Of a DNA stretch of 64,000 bases, positions 8,334 to 19,087 are shown piece by piece. The DNA comes from Neorhizobium sp. SOG26 (lineage in GTDB: Bacteria > Pseudomonadota > Alphaproteobacteria > Rhizobiales > Rhizobiaceae): contig NZ_CP025512.1 of the NCBI RefSeq assembly GCF_003491345.1, positions 2,170,001 to 2,234,000 on the forward strand, given 5' to 3'. The notes under the pieces were generated by a model, which was not told the origin of the DNA, did no database searches, and was given only the letters and a program-made list of their open reading frames with translations. The translations under genes were made by a program, and so were the position numbers. Numbering within the stretch: position 1 is the first letter of the stretch; each line of letters begins with the position of its first letter.

Positions 8334-8642
8334 ATGACCGAACTCAGCAGACAACAGCAGACCGAATTCGAGGCCGCTGCTTTTCGCCGCCTGGTGCAGC
8401 ACCTGCGCGAGCGCACCGACGTCCAGAATATCGACCTGATGAACCTCGCCGGCTTCTGCCGCAACTGCCTGTCGAACTGGTACAGGGACGCGGCAACCGA
8501 GGCAGGCGTCGATTTATCGAAGGATGCCTCCCGCGAAATCGTCTACGGCATGCCCTACGAAGACTGGAAAAACCTTCATCAGAAAGAAGCGGATAGCGCT
8601 CAAAAAGCCGCATTCGACGTCAACAAACCCGCGCATGGCTGA
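8334..8642 (+). CDS. DUF1244 protein
   Basis: 102 aa with the family core NIDLMNLAGFCRNCLSNWYRDAA (two Cys in CRNC) and EIVYGMPYEDWKNLHQKEA. The start at 8334 has AGGAGG 7 bases upstream. The family is small, cytoplasmic and of unknown function; the CxxC suggests metal or redox use, which is inference only. It is probably co-transcribed with the formylglutamate amidohydrolase. Confidence 0.88.
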   Translation: MTELSRQQQTEFEAAAFRRLVQHLRERTDVQNIDLMNLAGFCRNCLSNWYRDAATEAGVDLSKDASREIVYGMPYEDWKNLHQKEADSAQKAAFDVNKPAHG

Positions 8643-8735
8643 AATGACGCGGGTGATCGATTTGGCTTGACCTCGGCGCCGCTTTTCGGCAGTTGACCAC
8701 CACGCAGATAAAATTCCCAATATCAGGAGACACCG

Positions 8736-9008
8736 ATGTCTGATGCTCATGGCGTCGCCCGCGACCAACTCCGCGCATTCGTTGAGCGCATCGAGCGTTT
8801 GGAAGAAGAAAAGAAGACCATCGCCGACGACATCAAGGACGTCTATGGCGAAGCCAAGTCGATGGGCTTCGACACAAAGATCCTGAAGAAGGTCATTGCC
8901 CTTCGCAAGAAGGACGACCAGGAGCGCATGGAAGAGGACCTGATCCTCGATACCTACCTCGCAGCGCTTGGCATGATCGAAGGCCCGCCGGAGCAGGACG
9001 CGGCCTAA
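8736..9008 (+). CDS. gapR: GapR-type nucleoid-associated protein (DUF2312)
   Basis: 90 aa: [28 protein letters not shown], then [21 protein letters not shown], which are the hallmark GapR sequences. In Caulobacter, GapR is an essential DNA-binding protein that recognises overtwisted AT-rich DNA ahead of replication and transcription. Start ATG 8736 follows caggaga. It is monocistronic, with a strong terminator 23 bases downstream. Confidence 0.93.
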   Translation: MSDAHGVARDQLRAFVERIERLEEEKKTIADDIKDVYGEAKSMGFDTKILKKVIALRKKDDQERMEEDLILDTYLAALGMIEGPPEQDAA

Positions 9009-9031
9009 AACCGGGATCCGATCCTGACCAG

Positions 9032-9054
9032 AGCCCGCCACTGGCGGGCTTTTT
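9032..9054 (+). terminator. Rho-independent terminator of gapR
   Basis: AGCCCGCC (9032-9039), a 3-base loop, GGCGGGCT (9043-9050), then a T run. A textbook intrinsic terminator. Confidence 0.9.
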
Positions 9055-9125
9055 CATGTCCGCCTCGGTCTTTAGGCCGCGAAACCTTTCCGTTGCATGC
9101 GCGTTGCTATGTCGAAGGAGTCGAC

Positions 9126-9632
9126 ATGGCCACATCTTACGAGTTTCATACCCGTGATCCGGACAAGCTTTCCGACAGTGAAGTGCTTGCCGCCGCCCAT
9201 GAACGTGTCGAAGCCTATCTTGCCTTCCTGCGCAGTGAACGTCTCGGAAACGATGTCATCGACGTGAGCGAGCTGCCATGCAGCAAGGTCTCCCTGGAGA
9301 ACTCGATCCGGCTGGTGATCGCTACCGAGCCGCGCAAGCCGGTCCGCCGGCGCCTTGCCTCTGCCGGCCTGACGCTGGCGCAGTTCCAGCCGGACGTTGG
9401 GGCGCGCGTGTCGATCGAGCCCGCCTACGGCGTCAACTCCAAGACGTCACAGTCCTCTGCACGGGCCTTCAGCCGCTTCGATGCGGCGCTGGAGCGGATG
9501 GCGAAGGATATCGACCGGCTGCGCAGGCTCTTCGTGCAGTCGGAAGCCATGGCCGAACGGGGTTTCGAGCAGCCGAACATGGGCCCGCCCTTCAAGGAGG
9601 ACGGCACCTATACCTGGTATGGTCATCACTGA
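9126..9632 (+). CDS. Conserved hypothetical protein
   Basis: 168 aa from ATG 9126, preceded by GAAGGAG 5 bases upstream. The sequence is soluble, without signal peptide or membrane span, with a helical N-terminal part (DSEVLAAAHERVEAYLAFLR) and a helical stretch near residues 118-145 (ARAFSRFDAALERMAKDIDR). I do not recognise a functional domain. It sits between the gapR terminator and the convergent DUF882 gene, so it is likely monocistronic. Codon use is like its neighbours, so it looks native. Confidence 0.75.
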   Translation: MATSYEFHTRDPDKLSDSEVLAAAHERVEAYLAFLRSERLGNDVIDVSELPCSKVSLENSIRLVIATEPRKPVRRRLASAGLTLAQFQPDVGARVSIEPAYGVNSKTSQSSARAFSRFDAALERMAKDIDRLRRLFVQSEAMAERGFEQPNMGPPFKEDGTYTWYGHH

Positions 9633-9681
9633 GTGAGTATTGCCGCCGCCGACACCCGTCGACGGCGAAGCTTGCGATCGC

Positions 9682-11643
9682 TTAGTTGCTCGGCCCGCTG
9701 AACCGTGCCGGGTCGATCGCGGCTGCCTTGGCGACCGGCTTGAAGCCGCCGCTCGTGTAGCCCGCGGCATATTCGCTGTTGAGCGTGCGCGTCACGACGC
9801 GCGGCGCCTTCATCGAAGCGGTCGCCTCGGCGCGGTTGTTGTTGAGCGCCCACTTGGCCAGCATGTCACCGGTCAGGCCGTTGTTCTTGGCCGCGTCACC
9901 CGATGCGCGCGCCGGGCGGCCGCCCTTGCTGACGCTCGGCATGGCGCCGACCGAAGCGGAAACGGTTGGCCGTGGCGCATCAAATGCGTCGCCGAACTGC
10001 ATCGACCGGTTGGACGAGGACTGGATCACCTTCGGCGAAACGGCAGCCGTCTGGACCGGGCGCTGTGCCGGCGTCGGCTGTGGCACCGGCGCCGCGGCAG
10101 CCGGAAGCGGGGTCGCAGTCGCAACCTGGCCGCTTTCCACGCTCTTTGCGAGCGCTGCAACCAGTTCGGCCGTCAGTTCCTGTTCGTTGTCGGCATCCGG
10201 CGTCTTGGCCGCCATCACGCTCGAACCTTCAGCCGCGGTGGCGGGCCGCTGGAGCGGCGTTGGAACGGCCGCCAGTTCTTCCGGCAGCGGCATCTGGGCC
10301 AGTGAGGCCGTCGTCACCTCTTCCGCGTCACCCTTCAGGCCGCGTGGGCCAAGCAGGGTCGGAACCGGGATCTTGTAGGCGGCAAGGTCGACAAAGCCGG
10401 AGTCAGGCTGCTGCTGCGGCACCGGAGCTGATGCCTGCATGGCGAGCGCTTCCTGAGCGGCATTTCGGGCCGGAGAATAAAGTGCGGTTGCAAGGCTGCC
10501 CGGTGCGGCATCCGAACGGAAGGCGGGACGCGACAGCGGAACCGGCGCAGTGATCGCCTCCTCCACCTGCTTGGGAGCAGGCGCGGCAGATGCAACAAGC
10601 GTCGGCGCTTCGACGGGCTCCGGTGCGGGCTTGGCCGCCGGTGCCGGACGCCGTGCCGTGGCCGGTGCATTGCTTTCTTCGTTGTCTTCCTCCTCGTCGG
10701 CACCGCCGCCGCCAAACAGGAAGGCAAGCAGGTTCGGCTGGCGACGCGGCGTGGAATCGCCACGAACACCGCCCGCCGTGCTGGCGATCTGGATCGAGTC
10801 GGAGCCAACGCGGCGCTTGTAGTCGGCGAGCGCCTTGTCGTAGCCCGGCAGCGGCTTGCCGTCGGCCGGCAGGTGGATCGTGTTGCCGTTCGGGAAGATC
10901 TGCACCAGTTCCTGGCGCGTCATCCGCGGCCAGGCGCGCACGCCGCCAACATCAAGATGCACGAAGGGCGAACCGGATTTCGGATAATAACCGACGCCGC
11001 CAACCTGCATCTGCATTGCAAGCGCGCGCAGCGTCGAGAGCTTTACGCCCGGAATATAGAAGTCCATGGCCTTGCCGAGCATGTGCTGGCTGTTCTTGGC
11101 AACGCCGGTATTGCGCGAACGGGTCCGCAGCATGTTGTTGGTTGCCGGAGAACGATAGGCCGAAACCACGTGGATGTAATCGGTCGCGCCCGAGCGGCGA
11201 TAAACCTCCCAGACGAGATCGAACAGCCGCGGATCCATCTTGGCAGGCTCGTTGCGGCGCCAGTCGCGCAGGAACTGGTTGATCTGCGCCAGGCCCCGGC
11301 TGTCGAACTTGCCGTTGCGCTTGAAGGTGATGGTCGCCTTTTCGCCCGTATGGACGAAATAGAGCTTGAGGCTCTTGTCCTGTGCGGAAGCGGCATTCGC
11401 GGAGAAAAACAGCACCGGCAACAAGGCAGAAGCGACGACGCCTGCTGCCACAACGCGTTTGGTGAGCTTGGCGATCAGCCCTGAAAGCCTGCCGCGCCCT
11501 GTCTCACCCGAAGGCGTTTGTTCTGCATGATAATCCGGCAAAACGATCCCCGTCCTGTCGACAACGTCCCACGTTGCCTCAAATGACTGCCAAATGCGGT
11601 CACACGATGGCAAATGTGCCACACATGTACAAGCTTCTCCCAT
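9682..11643 (-). CDS. DUF882/YcbK-like M15 cell-wall peptidase with long Ala/Pro-rich tail
   Basis: 653 aa. The periplasmic domain (about residues 90-245) carries the M15-type zinc/catalytic set: SQHMLGKAMD (His187, Asp194) and FVHLDVGG (His229), plus SAYRSP. This family trims peptidoglycan cross-links. A signal peptide occupies about residues 58-88 (LTKRVVAAGVVASALLPVLF), unusually far in. A TTG at 11541 with GGGGAT upstream may therefore be the true start (619 aa). Residues about 290-653 are low-complexity Ala/Pro/Gln, probably disordered, a tail much longer than the about 180-residue YcbK form. Confidence 0.85.
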   Translation of the reverse strand: MGEACTCVAHLPSCDRIWQSFEATWDVVDRTGIVLPDYHAEQTPSGETGRGRLSGLIAKLTKRVVAAGVVASALLPVLFFSANAASAQDKSLKLYFVHTGEKATITFKRNGKFDSRGLAQINQFLRDWRRNEPAKMDPRLFDLVWEVYRRSGATDYIHVVSAYRSPATNNMLRTRSRNTGVAKNSQHMLGKAMDFYIPGVKLSTLRALAMQMQVGGVGYYPKSGSPFVHLDVGGVRAWPRMTRQELVQIFPNGNTIHLPADGKPLPGYDKALADYKRRVGSDSIQIASTAGGVRGDSTPRRQPNLLAFLFGGGGADEEEDNEESNAPATARRPAPAAKPAPEPVEAPTLVASAAPAPKQVEEAITAPVPLSRPAFRSDAAPGSLATALYSPARNAAQEALAMQASAPVPQQQPDSGFVDLAAYKIPVPTLLGPRGLKGDAEEVTTASLAQMPLPEELAAVPTPLQRPATAAEGSSVMAAKTPDADNEQELTAELVAALAKSVESGQVATATPLPAAAAPVPQPTPAQRPVQTAAVSPKVIQSSSNRSMQFGDAFDAPRPTVSASVGAMPSVSKGGRPARASGDAAKNNGLTGDMLAKWALNNNRAEATASMKAPRVVTRTLNSEYAAGYTSGGFKPVAKAAAIDPARFSGPSN

Positions 11644-11812
11644 ATAGTCAACAAATGACTAAGGGAAGGTTGACAGAAGGTGACAGGACATCCTTGCCTG
11701 AAAGTTAACGGTGCTTAACACACTGCATTCCCTGCCTTTATTGCCGGGCGATACAGTAGAATGCAGATTCGCCTCACGCTCTTTAAACAGCTGATTCCGC
11801 CGTTACTATCGC

Positions 11813-13372
<1,560 letters not shown>

Positions 13373-13538
13373 GCTCGGCTCCCGGCTACGGTCATCGTGC
13401 CCCGGTATGGGCTCTCTTTTCTGAAGCCGGTTGTCTCAGAAAGGCTTGAACATCCCCTTTTGAGAAAAGCTTGCATTTTAACAGCTGCCAAGGAAAACAG
13501 ATTCCCTGTCAGATCCTCATGATAACAAGGAAGCCGCG

Positions 13539-15392
13539 ATGAATCCCTCCCGCCCTGCGCTCCACCCAGTTCTGGCCACAGCCGCCTCCGGTGCGGCGGC
13601 CGATCCCGCGCTCGGCACGCTGCCGGTATGGAAGCTGTCGGACCTTTATCCCGCCAAGGATGACCCGGCGTTCACCGCCGACATGGAAAAGGCCGAAAAG
13701 CTCAGCCTGGCCTTCGAGGAGAAGTGGAAGGGCAAGCTTGCTGAGGCGGCAACCAAGACGGGCGCCGGCGGCATCGGCGAGGCGCTGAAGGAATACGAGG
13801 CACTGGACGATCTTCTGGGCAAGCTCGGCTCCTTTGCCGGCCTCACCTATTTCTCCGATACGTCCAACCCGGCAAACGGCAAGTTCTATGGCGACGTGCA
13901 GGCGAGGCTCACCGACATGTCGTCCCACCTGCTGTTCTTCGCGCTGGAGCTCAACCGCGTCGATGATGCCGTCATGGATGCCTGCATGGATCGGGACCCG
14001 GCTGCCGGCCATTACCGCCCGTGGATCATTGATCTTCGCAAGGACAAGCCCTTCCAGCTGGACGACAAGCTCGAGCAACTCTTCCTCGACAAGTCGATGA
14101 CCTCGGCTGCCGCCTTCAACCGTCTGTTCGACGAGACGATGGCGGAACTGCGCTTTGAGGTGGATGGCGAAAAGCTGCCGCTCGAGGTGACGCTCAACAT
14201 GCTGCAGGAACGTGATCCGGAGGTGCGCGCCAAGGCGGCCGCAGCGCTTTCCAAGACCTTCGGCGAGAACCTGCGCGTCTTCACGCTGATCACCAACACG
14301 CTCGCCAAGGACAAGGAAATCTCCGACCGCTGGCGTGGTTTTGAAGACATCGCCGACTCCCGCCACCTTGCAAACCGCGTTGAACGCGAAGTCGTGGACG
14401 CGCTGGCGGAAGCCGTGCAGCAGGCCTATCCGCGTCTGTCCCATCGCTATTACGCGATGAAGGCGAAGTGGCTCGGAATGGAGCAGTTGAACTACTGGGA
14501 CCGCAACGCGCCGCTGCCCGAAACGCCGAACGCGCTGATCCCCTGGCCGGAAGCAAAGAGCATGGTGCTGGATGCCTATCGCGGCTTTGCGCCGGAAATG
14601 GCCGATATCGCCGGACGCTTCTTCGACGAAGAATGGATCGACGCGCCGGCGCGCCCGGGCAAGGCGCCGGGCGCCTTTGCGCATCCGACCGTGCCGTCCG
14701 CGCACCCTTACGTGCTCGTCAACTACATGGGCAAGCCGCGCGACGTGATGACGCTCGCGCACGAACTCGGTCATGGCGTGCACCAGGTGCTGGCGGGCGA
14801 ACAGGGCGCACTGATGTGCCAGACGCCGCTGACGCTCGCTGAAACCGCCTCGGTGTTCGGCGAAATGCTGACCTTCCGCGCGCTGCTGGACAAGACCAAG
14901 GACAAGCGTGAGCGAAAGGCCATGCTCGCCCAGAAGGTCGAGGACATGATCAACACGGTCGTGCGCCAGATCGCCTTCTACCAGTTCGAGCGCAAGCTCC
15001 ACACGGCCCGAAAGGATGGCGAACTAACCTCCGAACAGATCGGCGAACTGTGGCTCTCGGTACAGGGCGAAAGCCTTGGCCCGGCGATCAAGATCTCCGA
15101 AGGCTACGAAACGTGGTGGACCTATATCCCCCACTTCATCCACTCGCCCTTCTATGTCTATGCCTATGCCTTCGGCGACTGCCTGGTGAACTCGCTTTAC
15201 GCGGTCTACGAGAACGCCGCTCCCGGCTTCCAGCAGAAATATTTCGAGCTCCTGCGGGCGGGCGGCACAAAGCATCACTCGGAACTCCTCAAGCCGTTCG
15301 GCCTCGACGCCACCGACCCGTCCTTCTGGTCGAAGGGCCTGTCGATGATCGAGGGACTGATCGACGAACTGGAAGCGCTCGACCGCAGCTGA
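13539..15392 (+). CDS. pepF: Oligoendopeptidase F family (M3B) metallopeptidase
   Basis: 617 aa, cytoplasmic (no signal peptide). The zinc motif HELGH (His408, Glu409, His412) and downstream Glu435 (LTLAETASVFGEML) define the M3 thermolysin-like active site. The C-terminal YAYAFGDCLVNSLY and GGTKHHSELLKPFGLD segments are typical of PepF. It cleaves short peptides during protein and peptide turnover. ATG 13539 follows an AAGG-containing leader. It is divergent from the sigma-54 regulator across 166 bases. Confidence 0.94.
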   Translation: MNPSRPALHPVLATAASGAAADPALGTLPVWKLSDLYPAKDDPAFTADMEKAEKLSLAFEEKWKGKLAEAATKTGAGGIGEALKEYEALDDLLGKLGSFAGLTYFSDTSNPANGKFYGDVQARLTDMSSHLLFFALELNRVDDAVMDACMDRDPAAGHYRPWIIDLRKDKPFQLDDKLEQLFLDKSMTSAAAFNRLFDETMAELRFEVDGEKLPLEVTLNMLQERDPEVRAKAAAALSKTFGENLRVFTLITNTLAKDKEISDRWRGFEDIADSRHLANRVEREVVDALAEAVQQAYPRLSHRYYAMKAKWLGMEQLNYWDRNAPLPETPNALIPWPEAKSMVLDAYRGFAPEMADIAGRFFDEEWIDAPARPGKAPGAFAHPTVPSAHPYVLVNYMGKPRDVMTLAHELGHGVHQVLAGEQGALMCQTPLTLAETASVFGEMLTFRALLDKTKDKRERKAMLAQKVEDMINTVVRQIAFYQFERKLHTARKDGELTSEQIGELWLSVQGESLGPAIKISEGYETWWTYIPHFIHSPFYVYAYAFGDCLVNSLYAVYENAAPGFQQKYFELLRAGGTKHHSELLKPFGLDATDPSFWSKGLSMIEGLIDELEALDRS

Positions 15393-15467
15393 CAAGGAGA
15401 GACACGTTCTCCCCTGAATTTGCTCGGCATACTGCTTCCTAAAGCGATACAGTTGGTCTAGGCACCT

Positions 15468-15497
15468 TGGCCCTCTCTCATGATGACGGGAGGGCCA
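15468..15497. repeat. Inverted repeat in the pepF-pabB gap
   Basis: TGGCCCTC (15468-15475) pairs with GAGGGCCA (15490-15497), extendable by G-T and C-G pairs. There is no T run after it. It lies 28 bases before the pabB ATG and could be an attenuator-like leader hairpin or a weak pepF terminator. Confidence 0.5.
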
Positions 15498-15524
15498 CGG
15501 TGACGGCAGCTGGAAGCGCATCGC

Positions 15525-16682
15525 ATGACAGATCATCTTCCCTTCGCGCTCTTCCGCAACGACCGCAGCGCCACGAGCCTGGTCTTTGACCGGCCGCGCG
15601 AAATCGTGCTGGCGCGCACCGCAAGCGAGATTCTCCCGGCGCTTGGAAAACTTGAAGCCGCCCGTCGCGCCGGCTTCTGGCTTGCTGGTTACTTCTCCTA
15701 TGAAGCCGGGCACATCTTCGAGGAAAAGCTGGCGCCGCTGATCGAAGATGACCGCCCGACCCCGCTGCTGGCCATGGGCATATTCGACAAGCCGGCGGGC
15801 AACGAACATCCGCTCGCCACACCGGGACCGGATCGAGGCGATGCAGCGCTGTCGGATTTTCGTGCGACTTGGAGCCTGGAGACCTACCGCGAACGCTTCG
15901 AGCGCCTGCACACGCACATCCGCCGAGGCGACTGCTACCAGGCAAACCTCACCATGCCTGTCACGGCGAAGTGGACGGGGGACCCGAAGGACCTGTTTTG
16001 GTCGCTCATCGAGCGCCAGCCGGTGAGCTACGGCGCCCTCATCGACCTTGGCGGACCTGTCATTCTGTCGCGCTCCCCGGAGCTCTTCTTCTCCGTCGAT
16101 GCCGACCGGATGATCGAGACGCATCCGATGAAGGGCACGGCGCCACGCGGCGCAAGCGAGGAAGAAGACCGGGTGATCGTCGCAGCGATGCTGGCGGACA
16201 AGAAAACCCTTGCCGAGAACCGGATGATCGTCGACCTTCTGCGCAACGACATTTCGGTCATTGCCGAGGTGGGGTCATTGTCGGTGCCGAAGCTGTTCGA
16301 GATCGAGACCTACCCGACGCTGCACCAGATGGTGAGCCACGTGCGTGCGAGGCTCCTGCCCCAAGTTGGCCTGCCTGAGATCCTTGCCGCACTTTTTCCA
16401 TGTGGCTCCATTACCGGGGCACCGAAGATGTGGGCCATGCGCATCCTGGCCGAGCTCGAACAGACGCCGCGTGACGCCTATTGCGGCGCGATCGGCTGGT
16501 GTGATCCGGCAGGACCGATGAAGTTTTCAGTGGCCATTCGCACGCTCAGCCTTTTCAGCGGCGGCACGGCGGTTTTCAATGTCGGTGGCGGTATCGTGTT
16601 CGATTCCACCGCCGAGGCGGAGTATGAAGAATGTCTTCTAAAGGCAAGGTTCGCGGCGGGCAGCAGTCCCATCTGTCGCTGA
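15525..16682 (+). CDS. pabB: Aminodeoxychorismate synthase component I
   Basis: 385 aa chorismate-binding enzyme. The N-terminal GYFSYEAGH and the catalytic block RRGDCYQANLTMP, SRSPELFF, ETHPMKGTAPRG, NRMIVDLLRNDIS, YPTLHQMVSHV and FPCGSITGAPKMWAM identify the PabB/TrpE family; PMKGT in place of the anthranilate-type motif and the short length favour PabB. It makes 4-amino-4-deoxychorismate for folate. The next gene overlaps it by 52 bases and encodes a class-IV aminotransferase-fold protein, the expected ADC-lyase partner. Confidence 0.93.
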   Translation: MTDHLPFALFRNDRSATSLVFDRPREIVLARTASEILPALGKLEAARRAGFWLAGYFSYEAGHIFEEKLAPLIEDDRPTPLLAMGIFDKPAGNEHPLATPGPDRGDAALSDFRATWSLETYRERFERLHTHIRRGDCYQANLTMPVTAKWTGDPKDLFWSLIERQPVSYGALIDLGGPVILSRSPELFFSVDADRMIETHPMKGTAPRGASEEEDRVIVAAMLADKKTLAENRMIVDLLRNDISVIAEVGSLSVPKLFEIETYPTLHQMVSHVRARLLPQVGLPEILAALFPCGSITGAPKMWAMRILAELEQTPRDAYCGAIGWCDPAGPMKFSVAIRTLSLFSGGTAVFNVGGGIVFDSTAEAEYEECLLKARFAAGSSPICR

Positions 16683-17296
16683 TCGAGACCATGCGCTGGG
16701 AGCCGGAAACCGGCTTTGCGCGTCTCGACCAACATCTGCGTCGCCTGAAACGGTCGGCGGATGCACTGGGCTTCCTGGCGGCGCCGGCCGATCTGGTGAA
16801 GCAACTCGAGGAGGCGACCACCGGCGCCGAGGCTGCGTTGCGCGTGCGCCTGGAAATGAGCTTTCGCGGCAAGCTGACGATCACCACGACGCCCTTCGTG
16901 CCGCTTGCCGAAGACACCGTCTGGCGGATCGCGGTCGCCAGGGCGCGCATGGATTCCTCCGATCCAATGTACCGGCACAAGACGACCCGGCGCGACCTCT
17001 ACGAGACGGCACGTGCCGAGTTTGCGGCCGACGAGGCTGACGAGGTGCTGCTGCTCAACGAGCGCGACGAACTCTGCGAAGGCACGATCACCAACATCTT
17101 CGTCGAGGACATGGATGGCAGACTTGCGACGCCCGCCATTTCCTCCGGCCTTCTTGCCGGGATCCTGCGCGGCGACATGATCCGCAACGGGCGCGCGAAA
17201 TCGGCGCTCCTGAAGCCGGCCGACCTTGCCGGCCGCACGATCTATGTCGGCAATTCGCTGCGTGGCCTGATCCGAGCCGAACTGCTGCCGGCTTGA
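16631..17296 (+). CDS. pabC: Class-IV PLP aminotransferase family protein (probable ADC lyase)
   Basis: 221 aa. Lys in MYRHKTTRR is the PLP Schiff-base lysine; LLNERDELCEGTITNIFVED and SSGLLAGILRGDMI are the class-IV cofactor motifs. Beside pabB the likely reaction is cleavage of aminodeoxychorismate to PABA and pyruvate. The ATG at 16631 lies inside pabB in another frame; an alternative ATG at 16691 would lose LIET, which family members carry just before the first strand, so the upstream start is preferred. The protein is about 50 residues shorter than E. coli PabC. Confidence 0.82.
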   Translation: MSSKGKVRGGQQSHLSLIETMRWEPETGFARLDQHLRRLKRSADALGFLAAPADLVKQLEEATTGAEAALRVRLEMSFRGKLTITTTPFVPLAEDTVWRIAVARARMDSSDPMYRHKTTRRDLYETARAEFAADEADEVLLLNERDELCEGTITNIFVEDMDGRLATPAISSGLLAGILRGDMIRNGRAKSALLKPADLAGRTIYVGNSLRGLIRAELLPA

Positions 17297-17308
17297 ACGA
17301 GCGCGACA

Positions 17309-17349
17309 ATATAGCCCGGAAATCAAGGCTGATAACGGCGCGGCTATAT
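17309..17349. repeat. Inverted repeat after the pab genes
   Basis: ATATAGCC (17309-17316) and GGCTATAT (17342-17349) are complementary across 25 bases. No strong T run follows, so it may be a weak terminator or a regulatory dyad ahead of homospermidine synthase. Confidence 0.4.
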
Positions 17350-17487
17350 CGCCAGGCTCTTTATTATGTCGAGGTTTTGTGATCTAGAGCCTCGCGAATT
17401 GCTTGGTTTTAAGCACCCTCATTCGTTTTTACTGCCTAACAAACGGGGCAGCGGACCGGCAGGGCCGCCGATCCAAAGGAGAAAGAT

Positions 17488-18942
17488 ATGTCAGACGCGA
17501 ACTATCCGGTTTATGGCGAGATAACCGGACCGGTTGTGATGATCGGTTTCGGTTCGATTGGACGCGGCACGCTGCCGTTGATCGAACGCCATTTCAAGTT
17601 CGACAAGAGCCGGATGGTGGTCATCGACCCGCGCGAAGACGCGTCCGACATGGAGATCCTGAAGAAGCATGGTGTCCGCCACATCAAGGAATATGTGACG
17701 AAGGACAACTACAAGGAACTGCTCAAGCCCCTGCTCGACGACGGCAAGGGCGGACAGGGCTTCTGCGTCAACGTATCCGTCGATACCGGCTCGGTGGACC
17801 TGATGCGCTTCTGCCGCGAGCTTGATGTCCTTTACATCGACACCGTGGTCGAGCCCTGGCTCGGCTTCTACTTCGACAAGAACATGAAGAACTCCGAGCG
17901 CACAAATTATGCGCTGCGCGAAACCCTGCGCGCCGAAAAGCGCAACAACCCGGGCGGCACGACCGCTATTTCCACCTGCGGCGCAAACCCGGGCATGGTC
18001 TCCTGGTTCGTCAAGCAGGCGCTGATCAACCTTGCCAAGGATACCGGCCTTACCTTTGAAGAGCCGGACCAGCACGATCGCGAAGGCTGGGCCAGCCTGA
18101 TGAAGACGCTCGGCGTCAAGGGCGTACACATCGCTGAACGCGACACCCAGCGCACCAAGAACCCGAAGCCGCTCAACGTCTTCTGGAACACCTGGTCTGT
18201 CGAAGGCTTCATTTCCGAAGGCCTGCAGCCGTCCGAACTCGGCTGGGGCACGCACGAAAAGTGGATGCCGGACAACGCCAAGCAGCACGAAAAGGGCTGC
18301 CAGGCGGCGATCTACCTGGAGCAGCCGGGCGCAAACACCCGCGTTCGTACCTGGTGCCCGACGCCTGGGCCGCAATACGGCTTCCTCGTCACCCACAACG
18401 AGTCCATCTCGATCGCCGACTATTACACGGTTCGCGGCAATGACGGCGAAGTCGCTTACCGCCCGACCTGCCACTACGCCTACCATCCGGCGAACGACGC
18501 TGTGCTGTCGCTGCACGAAATGTTCGGCAATGGCGGCAATGCCCAGCCGGTCCAGCACGTTCTCGACGAACATGAACTGGTGGACGGTGTCGACGAACTC
18601 GGCGTGCTGCTCTACGGCCACGAAAAGAACGCCTACTGGTTCGGCTCGCGCCTGTCGCTGGAAGAAACCCGTCGTATTGCGCCTTACCAGAACGCAACGG
18701 GCCTGCAGGTGACCTCGGCTGTTCTCGCCGGCATGGTCTATGCGCTGGAGAACCCCAAGGCCGGCATCGTTGAAGCCGACGAGATCGACTACAAGCGCTG
18801 CCTCGAAGTGCAGATGCCGTATCTCGGACCGGTCGAAGGCCATTATACCGATTGGAACCCGCTCGTCGGCCGTCCGGGCCTCTTCCCGGAAGACATCGAC
18901 GAGACCGATCCCTGGCAGTTCAAGAACGTTCTCGTTCGCTGA
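17488..18942 (+). CDS. hss: Homospermidine synthase
   Basis: 484 aa. NAD-binding loop VVMIGFGSIGRGTLPLIERH at residues 16-35, then VIDPRED, and the long saccharopine-dehydrogenase-like C-terminal domain (STCGANPGMVSWFVKQALI; PGANTRVRTWCPTPGPQYGF). The enzyme makes homospermidine from putrescine using NAD as a bound cofactor. Homospermidine is the main polyamine of many rhizobia. The ATG at 17488 has AAGGAGAAAG just upstream. It is monocistronic, with 191 bases upstream containing a dyad. Confidence 0.95.
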   Translation: MSDANYPVYGEITGPVVMIGFGSIGRGTLPLIERHFKFDKSRMVVIDPREDASDMEILKKHGVRHIKEYVTKDNYKELLKPLLDDGKGGQGFCVNVSVDTGSVDLMRFCRELDVLYIDTVVEPWLGFYFDKNMKNSERTNYALRETLRAEKRNNPGGTTAISTCGANPGMVSWFVKQALINLAKDTGLTFEEPDQHDREGWASLMKTLGVKGVHIAERDTQRTKNPKPLNVFWNTWSVEGFISEGLQPSELGWGTHEKWMPDNAKQHEKGCQAAIYLEQPGANTRVRTWCPTPGPQYGFLVTHNESISIADYYTVRGNDGEVAYRPTCHYAYHPANDAVLSLHEMFGNGGNAQPVQHVLDEHELVDGVDELGVLLYGHEKNAYWFGSRLSLEETRRIAPYQNATGLQVTSAVLAGMVYALENPKAGIVEADEIDYKRCLEVQMPYLGPVEGHYTDWNPLVGRPGLFPEDIDETDPWQFKNVLVR

Positions 18943-18951
18943 TCCAATTTC

Positions 18952-18981
18952 GATGGCCGCTCGTATCCGCGGGCGGTCATC
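18952..18981 (+). terminator. Stem-loop after hss
   Basis: GATGGCCGC (18952-18960) pairs with GCGGTCATC (18973-18981) with one G-T pair. The T run is poor, so it may be a terminator or an RNA-end protecting hairpin. Confidence 0.45.
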
Positions 18982-19087
18982 TGCACTTCTCGACAACTGC
19001 CGCCTTTTCGCGGCAAGATCTTGCGTTACATAGCCCGGAGACGGCATGGTTCCGCACCGACGCCGGACCGAATCGCGGAGACAGATG

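Noticed and set aside
11705..11718. CtrA box in the region upstream of the DUF882 gene
   Set aside because: TTAA-N6-TTAA spacing is one base short of the consensus.
13509..15002. Long minus-strand frame antisense to pepF
   Set aside because: Composition is shadow-like (Arg/His/Gly-rich), and the plus strand carries the full M3 motif set.
17297..17487. Polyamine-related riboswitch-like leader upstream of hss
   Set aside because: Only a weak 8-bp dyad is visible; nothing fits a known leader such as the speF motif.
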